Assembly: GCA_911728435.2 (NCBI GenBank) | Contig: OU452201.1 | Location: 9,362,001 to 9,426,000, forward strand | Direction of reading: 5' to 3' | Length of the DNA: 64,000 bases | Origin: Apoderus coryli | Lineage: Eukaryota > Arthropoda > Insecta > Coleoptera > Attelabidae | In this document: positions 12,345-24,344 of the stretch, piece after piece | Position numbering within the stretch: position 1 is the first letter of the stretch | How the letters are laid out: the number at the start of each line of letters is the position of its first letter | Position numbers and translations under genes: made by a program | Notes under the pieces: model-generated | The model's database searches: none | Seen by the model: only the letters and a program-made list of their open reading frames with translations | Told to the model about the DNA's origin: nothing

Positions 12345-13168
12345 ATTAAAAAAAAATCGGTTTTGTCGCCCCAAAACTTATCCGACGATATAATATAATC
12401 AAAAATATATGACCTACGTAACGAAACAGAATTTTAATAATAATTATTGTTATAATTGTATTATTTTCATTATTTCCAATAAACTAACGTAACAAACTAA
12501 CTACTTTATTAAAAAATTAGAAAAAAAAATATTGCCAGAACTGGGATTCGAACTGAAAACCTTCCGCATGCGAAGCTCACGCTCTATCAATGACGCCAAA
12601 AATCCTTTATCAAATTACTTTATTATATTCTAATAAGAGTTATAGGTTCCAACTAACCGGTGAAATTTTAAACGCAATGTTCACGAGAATTATGGGGACA
12701 AATATCAAAAGTAACATATCGCTGTAAAGCAGCAGCGAACACACCCAAAGCCACGCCGATTACCACCAAGCTACGGTCAACGGTAAAAGAAATAAAACCA
12801 AATTGCATGAAAGTTACAAATATGTAATATACTACTACATAATTGTAACTTTTACACGCAATTTTCTCGAGAATGATTGAGGCAATTATCAAAAGTAACC
12901 TATTGCTGCTAAAAAAATGCTTTAAAATGATGTATCATTACTAACTACTAATGGGTTCGTCGTAGGACTCATACACACAAATTTAGCTCAATTAGTTAAA
13001 GCGTTTCGGCGCTCTCGTGGAAGAATTCATACAGACACACAGACAGACAGACTTCCATCTGGACATGGTCTTAATCATCTCAAGGAACTTGAGGAAATGG
13101 TTATCTCCGTCTTTATCTTAATTTTTTTTTAGCGAGTTCACAATACTTTCCCTGTGCGGGAAAGTAAA
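12345..13168 (+). repeat. tRNA-like dispersed repeat, copy A
   Basis: One of five related copies (others near 36575, 44446, 49785 and 55012). In order it holds an AT-rich part, a tRNA-like segment on the minus strand (12532-12598, with a TTCGAATCCCAG T-arm), a middle part, a second tRNA-D-arm-like stretch (TAGCTCAATTAGTTAAAGC near 12986), a CA/CAGA-rich tract, and a terminal hairpin ACTTTCCCTG..CGGGAAAGT at 13145-13165. It has no protein-coding capacity. It could be a SINE or a non-autonomous element that captured a tRNA. Confidence 0.55.
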
Positions 13169-13899
13169 AATTTAATTGGGTGGGTTAGAGAAAATGTTAA
13201 TGACAACTGTTTTTGAATATATAATTTATTTTGAATTTTTTTGGTCCTCCAAAACAGGTCTCTGGAAAATATTCGCTATTTTGTCGGTTAAATAGACAGA
13301 ATCTTGAATTTAGGTAGTTCAATAATATCAACTATCTTGAGAGATTGACGCATTGTAGTATGCTCTACCACCAAATATAGGCATAAGTCAATTTTCTCAA
13401 ACGGCATACCTTGTATATTATAAAATATTCTGAAATACAATCAAATTTGCTTTCAAATGATGTATCATGTTTATATACCGTAACCATCAACGATGTCTTA
13501 GAGGAATTCTGCAAATAAAATCGCAGGACCGCGACGAACAAACATCAGCGTTCTGGAGGAAGCTGAATCAACTAGCATTGATGTCATTTTAGCAAGCGAT
13601 TCAGCAGGATATATTATCCAATTTGAAGCCCAAGTAGAAACTAATGCCAAACTCTACAGTTTTTCTTGGAAGTTTCTTTGACCCTTCCTTCTTTATAATT
13701 ATGGTGACGATTTCTTGATTTTTGGTCAATAAATTAAACTTGTTTCTTTATTTTTTTTGTTTTAAAAGTCATTTAATAAAACTTGACGTTTCTGTCTTTT
13801 TCAAAATTTTTCTTATTTTCCCTGCACAGCGTGGGCATTACTAAAACAACGTCAACTTAGGTCCAATCACATCACATAATATAATAACATAACATAATT
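13169..13899. other. non-coding stretch, nothing recognised
   Basis: AT-rich. A short open segment near 13560-13680 shows no family I recognise and is not called. Confidence 0.4.
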
Positions 13900-13990
13900 A
13901 AAATCGTTTATTAAACAGTTCATGTCTATTTCAACTAGTTTTAAGTAATAGACCTATGAAATAGACATGAATTGTTTAATAAACGATTTT
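13900..13990. repeat. inverted repeat, 34-bp arms
   Basis: 13900-13933 is the reverse complement of 13957-13990 with one mismatch, separated by a 23-bp spacer. The right arm runs directly into the terminus of the repeat copy that starts at about 13987, so it may be a fold-back created at that element's edge. Confidence 0.65.
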
Positions 13991-14390
13991 TTCTACGACT
14001 GTCTTTAAATGCCTTTATTATATGTTCAATCATGATTTAAAAATGTACTACATTGTAATGCTGTTTATCCTTTATCCGTGCGTAATAATATTTCCCACTA
14101 GTTGCCTAGCATAAAATTTCCTGGTAATGACAAAAGTGGCATGAAAAATTACCATAGCAACGCCGAAAATACAAACACCAAATTGACAGTTTTGGTATTT
14201 ATAATTAATAATAATTATAAATAAGTATTTCGCTAATTTCAAAACACATAAAAAGTGATAGTGAATATAGTTTAACACCACCTAGTCAATTTAATACTTC
14301 TAATTTATCGTATTTAGGCTTATACGCTAACAAGGGTAAGTTTCGAAAATCAAATATTTTCCTAAAAATTATGTTAAATTTATTATATAA
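13987..14390 (-). mobile_element. MITE-like repeat, copy 2, inverted
   Basis: Reverse-complement copy of the repeat at 24459-24930 and of the two halves at 6368-7309. One end is TTTTTCTACGACTGTCTTTAA. The other end diverges near 14380. It carries no LINE insertion, so together with the 24-kb copy it supplies the empty site that proves the insertion at 6553. Confidence 0.6.
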
Positions 14391-15250
14391 GACACGTATA
14401 AGACACGATCCTAAGATGTTTCAAAATAAACGCGGAAATGCTGCATACTTATTCTATCCAAAAAGAAGCAATCTAACCTTAATTAGCAATAAAGAATTGA
14501 GCTGTACAACCGAGCATTTCTCAATTCCTGTGGTAGGTATATTTAGGCATATCTCTTTTTACGACACGTTATTTTTATTATACTAAATTAAATATTAATT
14601 AAATAATTTGTATAATATAGAATAGAATTTTAAATGATCATTAGACACACATAAATTTTATTAATTTCTGAACAGGCTATTATTCTTTCGATATACAAAT
14701 TTTATGTATATCCAAGAGGAAGCTAGACGAAATAATCATTAAGCCATAGGTAAAGCAGGGAGTAATAGCTAACAATTATTGTGATCTATTAAATTTATGG
14801 ATTTTTGTGAGCCCTAAAGGAACAATTTGGTCTTGTACTTTGTACTATTAATTCTGCAATGAGAAATGCTTGTTATTTTCGCTTTTATGTTGGTAGTAAT
14901 GATTAAACTGTTTATGGTATCCATTAAACCATAATAATTGCCGCATTAAACAAGTTTATATAATTGAATGTTAAAACAAAAACTTTACAAATGGATAGAA
15001 TTTCAAAACATTGCAACTCGGATATTCAATATTTAGGAGACTCTATATGAGACAGATTACTAAAACACTTTTAAGTACAGGCGCGCTTCTGGATCATTCA
15101 AAATTTTTGTTTTGCTCTACAATCTTTACAGGTGAATTATCGAAATATAGTAGTGACTAAACAGAATAATAATACAGAATGTTTCAAAAAGAGGCGGCAA
15201 TAGTTAAGGGGATGATATCTCAGGTCGTTTTATTAAAAAAAACTTTGTCA
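14391..15250. other. non-coding stretch, nothing recognised
   Basis: AT-rich DNA. The short frames here show no recognisable domain. Confidence 0.45.
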
Positions 15251-15254
15251 ACAT

Positions 15255-15282
15255 GTTTCGGAGCACTGGGCTCCACCATCAG
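15255..15282 (-). ncRNA. hammerhead-like core (Penelope-type tail), minus strand
   Basis: The minus strand reads CTGATGG, then GGAGC..GCTCC as a perfect 5-bp stem II with a short loop, then GAAACATG. One core base differs (G where A9 is expected), which would be expected to weaken cleavage. The layout otherwise matches the other members of the set. Confidence 0.35.
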
Positions 15283-15353
15283 TGGTTAGTAAAAATTACA
15301 AAAAGCTATTTCATCGTTAAAGAAGTAATCCATTAGATGCAGTGGAGTGTAAT

Positions 15354-15431
15354 ATAATTACAATAAAACAAAAATCATCGTCTCCACTATTTAAATAGTG
15401 GAGACGATGATTTTTGTTTTATTGTAATTAT
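15354..15431. repeat. 78-bp perfect palindrome
   Basis: Two 39-bp arms meet with no spacer, centred on TATTTAAATA. It is flanked by a direct repeat, TTTCATCGTT at 15310-15319 and 15431-15440. The arms contain CATCGTCTCCACTATTT and its complement. No mismatch was found. It lies immediately left of the transposon at 15451. Confidence 0.8.
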
Positions 15432-15450
15432 TTCATCGTTATTATATATA

Positions 15451-17314
15451 CAGGGTGGTCCAACTTTTACCTGCATAAATTTTAGAATCGATAGATAATC
15501 GACAAATAATGTGAGTTTGGTTGATTAACTATGTGCCAAAAATGCTTCGTTACAACACCCTGTAGTTGATATTTTAGAAACAAATTCGAATTTTATTAAT
15601 ATCTTTATAACCAATTGAGATATTTCAATGAATTTTGGCTAGTGCGGAGGGGTAATCTAGCTTCATTTTTTATGTAATAATATTACTTTCTATTTTCACC
15701 AGTGGCGTGCGTACGGCTACCGATTGCGATATTTTTAATGAAAAAACTGATACGCCACTGGTTTATCGCAAAATAAAAATTACATCTGCAATTCTTATTT
15801 AATTTAAAAGAAAAAAGTACTCTTGGCTTTTTTTTGTATGACACAACATTTTCGAGTAAAAAATAAAAATCGTCTAAACCAAATGTATTGAAAATCAACA
15901 AAATATAACATATCATTACACGTTTTACAGATTTTACAGATTTTTTTTACAGAAACTGTTCAAAATGGTGATGCTATTAATTGCTGCCGATAGAATGTAA
16001 TTGTTACGATGCAACTCATCACAAGCTTCTTGAATTTTTAAGACTAATTCTTCGCGTTTTCTGACCGGCACCGTATACACTTTTTCTTTTAGGTAGCCGA
16101 AAATAAAGAAATCAAGTCAACCAAGTCAAGCGACCTTGGCGGCCAAGATATAGGTCCCTCATGATTATTTTCGACTTCTCCAGCAAACCTTATGCAGGAA
16201 CTTTATTCAATAACCATTTGCAATAGTTATGCTTTTTAACATAGTCCTCAGGCAATAAATCTTGTACAGCTCTAAAATGGTAAGCCTTTCTACCATATTT
16301 ATGAAGTGACTTAAGAATGGTTGACCTTGATATGTTAAGCATGACAGCAGTTCTTCGTGAACTTAGGTTTGGATTTCGGTCAAACGTTCTTATAATATGC
16401 CTTTCATCGGCCAAATTGTTTCTTCTAGGGCGCTGTCTATTGTTTTTTATGTTAAAAGTAGTATTTAAACCTCGTTCTCGAAATGCCCGATGAACTTAAG
16501 AGAAAACTTCTCTCGTTGGATGACGTCTATTAGGGAATCTGCGTGCATACTCCTTTGCGGCTGCTACTGCATTTTCTTCGCAAAAACCGTATTGCTGGTT
16601 GTTAAATAGCCGCGGCATTATTATTAACACTAAAAAGAACACTTAAATGCAACACAAATTTGTTGTGACAAAATGATTGACATATCTGTTTTGTAACCAA
16701 GTGTTTTAATGAAAGCTAGCTAATGTGATAATTATGCGCCTTTTACCAATTATGTATTGACAATGACGGTAGTCATTTTGAACAGTTTCTGCAAAAAAAA
16801 AAACTGTAAAATCTGTTAAATATCTGTAAAACGTGTAATGATAATAAATATGTTATTTATATGTAGGTTTTCAATACATTTAATTTAGAGGATTTTTATT
16901 TTTTTACTCGAAAATGTTGCGTCATACGAAAAAAAACCAAGAGTACTTTTTTCTTTTGAATTGAACAAGAATTGCAGATATAATTTTCATTTTGAGATAA
17001 ACCAGTGGCGTATCTGTGTTTTCATTAAAAATGTCGCAATCGGTAGCTGTACGCACGCCACTGGTGGAAATAAAAATAATATTCTTACATGAAACAATGA
17101 AGCTAGATTACCTCTCCACACGTGCCAAATTTCATTGAAATATCTTAAGTGGTTATAAAGATATTAATAAAATTCTAATTTTTTTCTTAAATTTCAACAC
17201 CCTGTAACTTTTTAACGAAGCATTTTTCGCACATAGTTTATTAACCAAACTCACATTATTTGCCGATTATCTATCGATTCTGAAATTTATGCAGGTAAAA
17301 GTTGGACCACCCTG
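15451..17314 (-). mobile_element. long-TIR Tc1/mariner-superfamily transposon, internally deleted
   Basis: Both ends start with CAGGGTGGTCCAAC next to a TA dinucleotide (15449-15450 and 17315-17316), as expected for TA target duplication in the IS630/Tc1/mariner superfamily. The inverted repeats run for roughly 500 bp with scattered mismatches, and each contains a smaller CAGTGGCGT..ACGCCACTG hairpin. The transposase lies on the minus strand between them and is broken. The element resembles the intact 28.8-kb transposon in layout but not in internal sequence. Confidence 0.8.
15970..16618 (-). pseudogene. transposase remnant, DD41D-like, centre deleted
   Basis: Reading leftwards from an ATG at 16618 the protein starts MPRLFNNQQYGFCEEN and meets a stop at about 16497. 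It then continues open from 16414 to 16190 with a helix-turn-helix-like segment (NLSSRRTAVMLNISRSTILK). After that the middle of the catalytic domain is missing. Near 16170 a C-terminal piece resumes with HEGPISWPPRS, the segment that precedes the third catalytic residue in this group. It lies between matching TIRs. At least one stop, one deletion and one frameshift make it non-functional; the element could at most be moved by another source of transposase. Confidence 0.7.
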
Positions 17315-17902
17315 TATATTTTATTAGGAGAAATTCACTAATTCATTACGTAAAAAAATGTTACTATATATTCTAAAAACCTTTTGCTATTTTTTTTTTG
17401 CTGAAAGATAAACGAACCCATTACAATATCAAAAAGTTTTTCTGTTTACTAAAATGATTTTTAGAAAGAAAAGGTACAATAAAGGTCAAATAATGAGTAC
17501 AGCAAAAAAAAATAATAAAATGTAATGTATTAACAAAAAAAAAAAATAACAAAAGGTTTTAAGAACATTTTTTCACATAATTAATTAGTGCATTTCTCCT
17601 AACAAAACATACAAAACAACGATGAAATAGCTTTTTGTAAAAATGTATTAAATTTGTTTCGTGAAGACAATATCGAAATTAAATTACAATCAGTGGCGTA
17701 CATTTTTTTTGCCAATAATTTTTATTAAGTTGCGTCCCCTGGACTTAATAATTTTGATCTATAGTTAGGGCCATATAAACTCCCTATTTCTAGCAACAAC
17801 GCTGCCAAATTTCCAAGAAATCGGTAAGGAGATATTTCATTTATTAAAAAAAAATCCGTTATTTACAAAAAAAAAAAACTTTCACACCTTGTGTATTGTA
17901 TA
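17315..17902. other. non-coding gap between two transposons
   Basis: 17617-17638 holds the reverse complement of the TTTCATCGTT-containing sequence seen at 15301-15319, so the 15.4-kb element probably landed inside an older inverted-repeat structure. A CAGTGGCGTAC start at about 17693 and homology of 17838-17880 to 56920-56970 suggest the left part of yet another degraded repeat, whose right part would be about 20523-20640. Confidence 0.4.
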
Positions 17903-20522
17903 CAGGGTGTCCTACGGTGGCAACCCATTAGATTATTTCAGAAACTACTTCGAATTGAATTTTGAAAATTTTAGTGTCTATATTGTCAAATATCCTCTAC
18001 TCAAATAATATAATAGCAACGACATAGCACTTCCGGTTATACCGGAAGTTTATGGCAACTTTGTTATTTTAAATGGAACACCCTATATATTATCACATTT
18101 TTGGATTCTAAATAAGATTTCAGACATATTTCATGTATCATGTCCTAAACCTAACGTTTTTGACTTATATCAAGATTTATGTCAAAATTGACAGTTTAGG
18201 GCTCCATAAGAATTCCGTTTTTTCCTTGTAAATCAGTATTTAATAATTATTTTGCAGGTATTTTCTTATCAGGTGGGATCTTCTTTTTCGAATTGACAAG
18301 ACATTTTCTGATTAGTTTATACAGGGTGGTCAAAAAATTCTATTGAAAACCGTTCAAGAAAAACACATTTTTTTCAAATGGAATGGGTATATTATTATTA
18401 TTTTATCTTCCTTAGCATTAAAAAATAATGCAATTTTGTAATAGGTTATCATTTTCTAAAATGCATAGTTTTCGAAATATCGTCATTTTAAATTTTTCTG
18501 CAGCGCCTACCGTTGTCTCTCTGGAAGCTAGCTAATTAATTTAGTTAGCCATGAAAATAATGACATTTCTCTGAATTAGCATAAACGTCAAACTAAATAT
18601 GAAATTAGTTGTTGCTATTTATCAATATTTGTGACCATTATATTTTACAATAACTATTACAAAATGGAAAATATTTATTCATATGCTGATATTGTAAATG
18701 TATTATTAATCCATGGAGAATGTAACAAAGTGATTAATAGAACCTGTAGAGTATTTAACGAGAGAAACCCGCATTTGCCAACAATGACTAGAGAAAAATT
18801 AAGAAGAATTTTGAGAAATCAAATACGGTGGGGGCAGTGTCATGCAAATCGAGTACTACAAAAACCTGTAACTACAAATGAGGATAATGTGGTAAATGTT
18901 TTGGCATATTTTAATACATATCCTGAATCATCAGTGCGTGCTGCTGAACAAGATCTAGGAATTTCAAAATCCTCCAAAAATATTAAAAAGTAGTGGTTTA
19001 CATACATTTAAATTCAAATATCTTTGTGCTCTGGAAGCAGGTGATGCCGAACGACGTGTACGGTTCTGCGAACCCATTTTAATACGAACGCAAGAAGATC
19101 CTGGGTTTCTGCAAAAAGTGATTTGGACAGATGAGTCGAAATTTTCGAGACATGGAATCGTTAATAGACAAAATAGTCATTTTTGGGCTTCTGAGAATCC
19201 GCACGCTATTCGTGAACGAAATTTTCAAAATAAATTTAGTGTGAACGTTTTTTGTATGGTGAAAGACACACATGTTGAATATTTTATTTACGAGCATAAT
19301 TTAAATACGGAAGGTTATCTTTATATTTCGCAAAATGTTGTGGCGCATTTTTTGGATGATCTACCATTAAATGAATTAAGAAGTTGTTGGTACCAGTTAG
19401 ATGGAGCACCACCTCACTATGGAAATAAAATCACACAACAGCTCAATGAAATGTTTGAACATCGATGGATCAGACGTTTAGGGCCTTGGGATTGGCCAGC
19501 GAGATCTATCACCGCTGGATTTTTATGTTTGGGGTGCAATTAAACAAAAGGTGTATTCCACCCCAATTCAAAAGAAGAATTAGTAGGACGCATCCGAACT
19601 TCATTCGAAGCCTTACCTGGAGTACAAATTGCACGAGCTGTCACGAGAAAATTTAACTTTATTTAGTTGAAGATTTATTTAGTTTAATCTTCTGTTCATT
19701 TCTGCTGTATTATTTTAAATTTTAGTCTTAGTTCGTTGTAATACTTGATTTATATACCTCCCAACCTGCTCTAAATGATTTCTCAAAGTTCTTCCTAATT
19801 TCTCTAGTCATCGTTAGCAAATGGGGGTTTCTCTCGTTAAATACTCTACAGGTGATATTAATCACTTTATTTTATTCTCCATGAATTAATAATAAATTTA
19901 TAATATCAATAAGTATTTTTCATTTTTATTAATTTGACGTTTAGTTTGACGTTAAAATGGCAATAATTTCATGGGTAACTAAATTAATTAGCTAGCTTCC
20001 AGAGAGACAACGGTAGGAGCATATTTGACCCATTCCATTTGAAAAAATTGACTTTCAACTGTTTTTCTTGAACCGTTTTCAATAGAATTTTTTGACCACC
20101 CTGTATAAACTAATCAGAAAATGTCTTGTCAATTCGAAAAAGAAGATGCCACCTGATAAGAAAATACCTGCAAAATAATTATTAAATACTAATTTACAAG
20201 GAAAAAACGGAATTCTTATGGAGCCCTAAACTGTCAATTTTGACATAAATCTTGATATAAGTCAAAAACGTTAGGTATAGGACATGATACATGAAATATG
20301 TCTGAAATCTTATTTAGAATCCAAAAATGTAATAATATATAGGGTGTTCCATTTAAAATAACAAAGTTGCCATCAACTTCCGGTATAACCGGAAGTGCTA
20401 TGCCGTTGCTATTATATTATTTGAGTAGAGCATATTTGACAATATAGACACTGAAATTTTCAAAATTCAATTCGAAGTAGTTTCTGAAATAATCTAATGG
20501 GTTGCCACCGTAGGACACCCTG
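17903..20522 (+). mobile_element. long-TIR transposon with nested CAGGGTGG termini
   Basis: TA dinucleotides (17901-17902, 20523-20524) flank CAGGGTGTCCTACGGTGGC and its reverse complement. The outer inverted arms are 17903-18321 and 20104-20522 (419 bp each, only a few mismatches). They abut a second pair of TA-CAGGGTGGTCAAAA termini at 18322 and 20103, whose own arms continue to about 18590 and 19935. Either an element inserted exactly at the centre of a fold-back, or this is one element with ~690-bp TIRs. The relic at 52265-52700 shows outer arm and inner start joined in the same way, which favours a single mobile unit. Confidence 0.75.
18664..19665 (+). pseudogene. DD41D-type transposase, frameshifted
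   Basis: From ATG 18664 (preferred over 18631 because MENIYSYADIVNVL aligns with the start of the intact protein at 29-30 kb) the frame runs to about 18990. It includes helix-turn-helix material and FNERNPHLPT. A frameshift follows near 18978. The next frame carries IWTDESKF (first Asp at 19130) and YQLDGAPPHY (second Asp at 19400). A short deletion near 19508 removes PDL but SPLDFYVWG with the third Asp (19518) follows, giving a restored spacing of 41 residues. A third shift near 19566 leads to the C-terminal end at 19665. All catalytic Asp residues survive but the frame does not, so it is inactive. Confidence 0.8.
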
Positions 20523-21680
20523 TATATGAAACATTGCACATTTCCAGACGTATCTTTATGGGAACTCTTTTTTATAAAATGACCTGAAAAATCACCCCTT
20601 TAAAAATTGCCGCGTCTTTTTGAATAATACATAGTGGTAGTAAGGAATTAAAAACTTAGTTAAAATAAGATTACCGTAAATGCAATACTCGACCCAACCG
20701 AATGTTTGCCCAAATTTTTCCGTGTTAATTTTTCTTTAAATATAAACATAAACTGTTTCAAATTGACCAGCTTTGAGATGACAAAAATAATGTAAACATT
20801 ATTCAGGTTCGCTTATTCCTATTTAGAAAACAAAAATTGACTGAAGAGCAAAATGATACACATAATGAAACATGTAATTAAAAATACCAAAACCACAAGC
20901 TTTACTTTACAAGGCGTTTAAAGAAATTACATTGATTGTATGTTACGCTTCCGCAACAATTTTAACAAAATTTAGAAACGAACAACAGTTCGTGCATGAA
21001 TTTTTTTTTTCATTCAAAGCCAATATGAATTTAGCATCACCATAACTCATTATGCGATCGAACAGTTTACAAAGCTGCGGCAGTCATCTCACATGAAAAT
21101 TATGTAACCTAAGTTAAACACAGCTTTGATTCATGGCAATTGCAATCAGAAGGGAATAAATGTCTTTTGCTTATTGTAGTATGGTTTGTTAACTTAAAGA
21201 GATGAATTCGTGTTGCATAGTTGCCTAACGGTTGTGTGCGATCACGAGATATCAATAATATACCACTTTGTTTTGGTTGTCTTCTATTTCTCGTCTTTTT
21301 TTGTTTTTTTGCTTATGCCTTTGGTTACACAGGTAGGTAATACTACTATACTACTACGACTTCGTCCAATGAATGTGGGTAGTAGTGAAATATAGAAAAA
21401 GATAACAATGTAGAGTCAAACGGTATGAACATGGGTAATCAGAATTCCCTCTCAAACAAGGCAATATGTACCAGGAAATATATTATCAAAACGGTGAATC
21501 AATTCCAAATAATTGAAACTATATCTGAAATTATTGTTAGTTCTACGTTACATATTTATTACACCGGCTAGACCAAAATATAAGCATTATTATCTAACAG
21601 AACCGTAGCTAGCATTCCCTTCCGGGTTGATTCAAAAATTTCCACTTGATATCCCTACGCTTTTAATACAAACTTTAAGA
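20523..21680. other. non-coding stretch
   Basis: The first ~120 bp (through CCGCGTCTTTTTGAATAA) resemble 56960-57000 and probably belong to the older repeat around the transposon. The rest shows no supported gene. Confidence 0.45.
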
Positions 21681-21682
21681 TA

Positions 21683-22858
21683 CGAGGTTTGCCTTTTATA
21701 TTTCGGGATTTGGCAACCCTGGTGTTGCAATTTGGCAACTGACAGCTCTATCGTAAAGTTGGACATTTTTGAGGTTATATGTACTCAGAACGTTTTAACA
21801 TACGAGCGCTATTTGTGTTGTTTACAGTAACTTAAAAGATTCATCTCGGCCCAAAAATGGAATTAAATCGTAAACATTTTCGTGCGATTATTTTTTACAA
21901 CTTTCGCCGTGGATTAACTCAGCAACAGTGCATGGATGAACTTAATTCAATTTTTGGCGATGAAGCTGCATCAAGGATCAGTGTTTATCGATGGTATGGT
22001 GAAATCAATCGTGGTCGTAGTTCACTCCAAGACGAATTTCTTGAAGGTCGTCCAAAATCAGTTGTTATTCCGAAAACCATTGATGCTGTACGAGAACTGA
22101 TATTGCAAGATCGTCATGGGACCTATCAAGAGATTCAGACAACCTTAGGCATTAGTGGGACCCGCATACATTCAATATTGCATAAACATTTGACTGTCAA
22201 AAAATTTGTTCGCGTTGGATCCCACACAATTTTATCAATCGCTCAAAAAAAGACTCGTGTCGATTGGTCGAACGAAATACTCAAAAAGTACGATCGCGGT
22301 GCTTCGAAACACGTCTATGACATTATAACAGGTGATAAAGCGTGGATTTACGCGTATGAGCCCGAAAGTAAACAGCAGTCGACAGTATAGATGTTTCACG
22401 ATGAGGTAAATCCAACAAAAGTTCTTCGCGTTTTCGGAAAAACTGGACATGTACCACTAGAACAACGCAGAACAGTCAATTCTGAGTGGTACACAACTCT
22501 TCACCACGACAATGCGAACTCTCACACATCGGCTCAAACAACTGCATTTTTGAGCACCCAAAACATCGATTTGATGAGTCATCCGCCGTATAGTCCTGAC
22601 TTGGCACCGAATGACTTCTTTCTATTCCCGTACGTAAAAAACAAACTGAGAGGTCAATATTTTTCGACACCTGAAGAAGCGGTTGCTGCATTCAGAATGC
22701 ATGTTTTGGAGATACCTCAATCAGAGTGGCAAAAGTGCTTTGACAATCCAAAAGTGTATAGATCTTCATGGGGACTATTTTGAAAAACAATAAAGTGATT
22801 TTCGATGATTAATATTTCTTTTTGTTCTCTAATCCCGAAATATAAAAGGCAACCGTCG
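21683..22858 (+). mobile_element. mariner element, complete ends, dead transposase
   Basis: TA (21681-21682 and 22859-22860) flanks 28-bp TIRs (CGAGGTTTGCCTTTTATATT.. against CGACGGTTGCCTTTTATATT.., two mismatches). The length of about 1.18 kb is a little short of a typical mariner because of internal deletions. A second copy of the same family, mutually similar in TIR and protein, lies at 61035-63528 in the opposite orientation. Confidence 0.85.
21857..22783 (+). pseudogene. mariner DD34D transposase, nonsense and deletion
   Basis: Starts MELNRKHFRAIIFYNF and carries two helix-turn-helix regions (residues about 1-60 and 75-115). First catalytic Asp is in TGDKAWIY, where the usual GDESW has Lys in place of Glu; second in HHDNANSH; third in YSPDLAPND. 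The spacing between the last two is 34 residues. TAG at 22388 stands where a Trp codon is expected (compare VWVFQDEPNP in the 61-kb copy). About 20 codons between SEWYTT and LHHDN are missing compared with that copy, and the C-terminus is frameshifted after KCFDN. It cannot make active enzyme. Confidence 0.85.
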
Positions 22859-22986
22859 TAAAACATAAAATCTGTTCGAGATCCCTAAAAATAGCGCATT
22901 TAAAAACCTGCAATTTTGTAACTATACCCGGGTTATTAAAAAAAACGGTAATTTTCATAACCTCATCAGATTTATGCGGTATCATG

Positions 22987-23620
22987 CAGTGGCGGGTTTA
23001 GGGCAGGGGCGCAGGGGGCGCGCGCCCACCCTCCAACGATCGATCCGTGGTTTCATAAAATATTCAACATTTAGAAAATGACAATGAATTCTTTAGTTTA
23101 AATCAGATCTCTTAGATTGATGTAAGACAGTCACAAATAATATTTTAAATTATTTTAAATAATTGAGAACCGAGGAGAGAGTAGGAAATGAAAATACAGT
23201 TGTTCAACCAACCGATGTTGCAGTTGCTTCTAGTTCAACACAAAATCAAAATACAAATTTGATGGACACAGAACTTGGCACACAATTAAAATACGATATC
23301 GGCGCATTTTTAACAAAAATTGATACCATCCCTGATATCACCAAATCTAATTTATTAAAAATTCTTGGGTTCCTGAACCACAATAAGAATTCCCCTTTTT
23401 AATATACACCAAAAAGAGGAACGAAGAAGTCTAACATACGCACATTTAAAAAAAATTTGATTGACGAGTTTTTTCGGAACAAAAGAAAGGCCTCTTTTTA
23501 TAAATATTGTGCAGTTTTTTCATACGAAAAACTAGTTTGCGCATCGCTAAGTTCAATACCACAAAAATTAGTTAAACTTCCTTTGACAAATTTTGCAAAA
23601 CTGGATTGATTTCAGTTTTG
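22987..23620 (+). pseudogene. hAT-like transposase N-terminal fragment
   Basis: CAGTGGCGGGTTTAGGG, followed by a GC-rich GGGGGCGCGCGCCC palindrome, resembles the terminus of hAT elements. From 23163 the frame encodes a polar Ser/Thr/Gln-rich leader and ELGTQLKYDIGAFLTKID..KSNLLK. In other frames this continues into FYKYCAVFS (a Cys-containing zinc-finger-like motif) and LVKLPLTNFAK. Order and wording recall the N-terminal TTF/zinc-finger region of ZMYM-type hAT transposases. Frames change near 23400 and no catalytic region follows. The family assignment is by recognition only and is moderate. Confidence 0.5.
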
Positions 23621-24344
23621 TATGTTTTTTTTTTGTTTAGAATTGTTTAGTCTCTTTTAATATACACCGATCAAAAAGTTAGGAAACGTATTTTCTTTTA
23701 ATTTTAACTTAATGTTCCTCGTCACGCCTGATCAATAACATATTTTATAAAGTCTTATCCTTGACAATTGACAATTTTTAAACAAGCATATTAAATACAG
23801 TTTAAGATTTGACCTTTGGAAAGCGCGTCCCCACCTACCGCATTTGCCCCCCTCGACATAGTTACATTGCCAAATTTTCATAATTCTCCCATGTATAGTT
23901 TGCTAATACAGATCGATTTGGTTACGGGTGGGACACCCTGAATATTATAGATCTTATATTATATATATTAAAATTATAGAAAAAATATACCTGAAGAAGG
24001 CGAATAAGTCGAAACGTTGTGCATGACAAGAAATAATAAATATATTTCAAAGAAAAATTTCCATTTTATGGAGAACCTTACATCCCAAGAAAAGAAAAAA
24101 GCTGAAAAAAAAACTGTCAAAAAATAGATATTATCAGTCCTAAGCATTAATCTTTAATTTAATTGCAAAAAATCAAGAGGACTCAACCTGACTTGGTCTT
24201 TTCTTAAATTATTACAACTATAACTTGCCGTCTAAGCAAGACATTTACATTTAATCTATTTGAATCTACAAAATGATTATGACATTAATGGCATGTATCC
24301 AAGAAGTTAGTAAAAATCCAGGTAATAGTATATTGTGCAACGAA
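23621..24344. other. non-coding stretch with one hammerhead-like core
   Basis: No gene is supported. The hammerhead-like motif at 23991-24015 is listed separately. Confidence 0.5.
23991..24015 (+). ncRNA. hammerhead-like core (Penelope-type tail)
   Basis: CTGAAGA, a short spacer (AGGCGAATAAGT), CGAAAC, followed by GTTGTGC. The core bases are intact and stem II is short. The arrangement matches the motif at 5970. Confidence 0.4.

Noticed and set aside
13145..13165. Helitron 3' end hairpin
   Set aside because: The ACTTTCCC..GGGAAAGT hairpin recurs in the tRNA-like family, but no CTRR terminus or TC start was found.
13500..13700. Possible exon or transposase piece (ASDSAGYIIQFEAQ)
   Set aside because: The wording is not random-looking, but I could not match it to a family or find splice sites or element ends.
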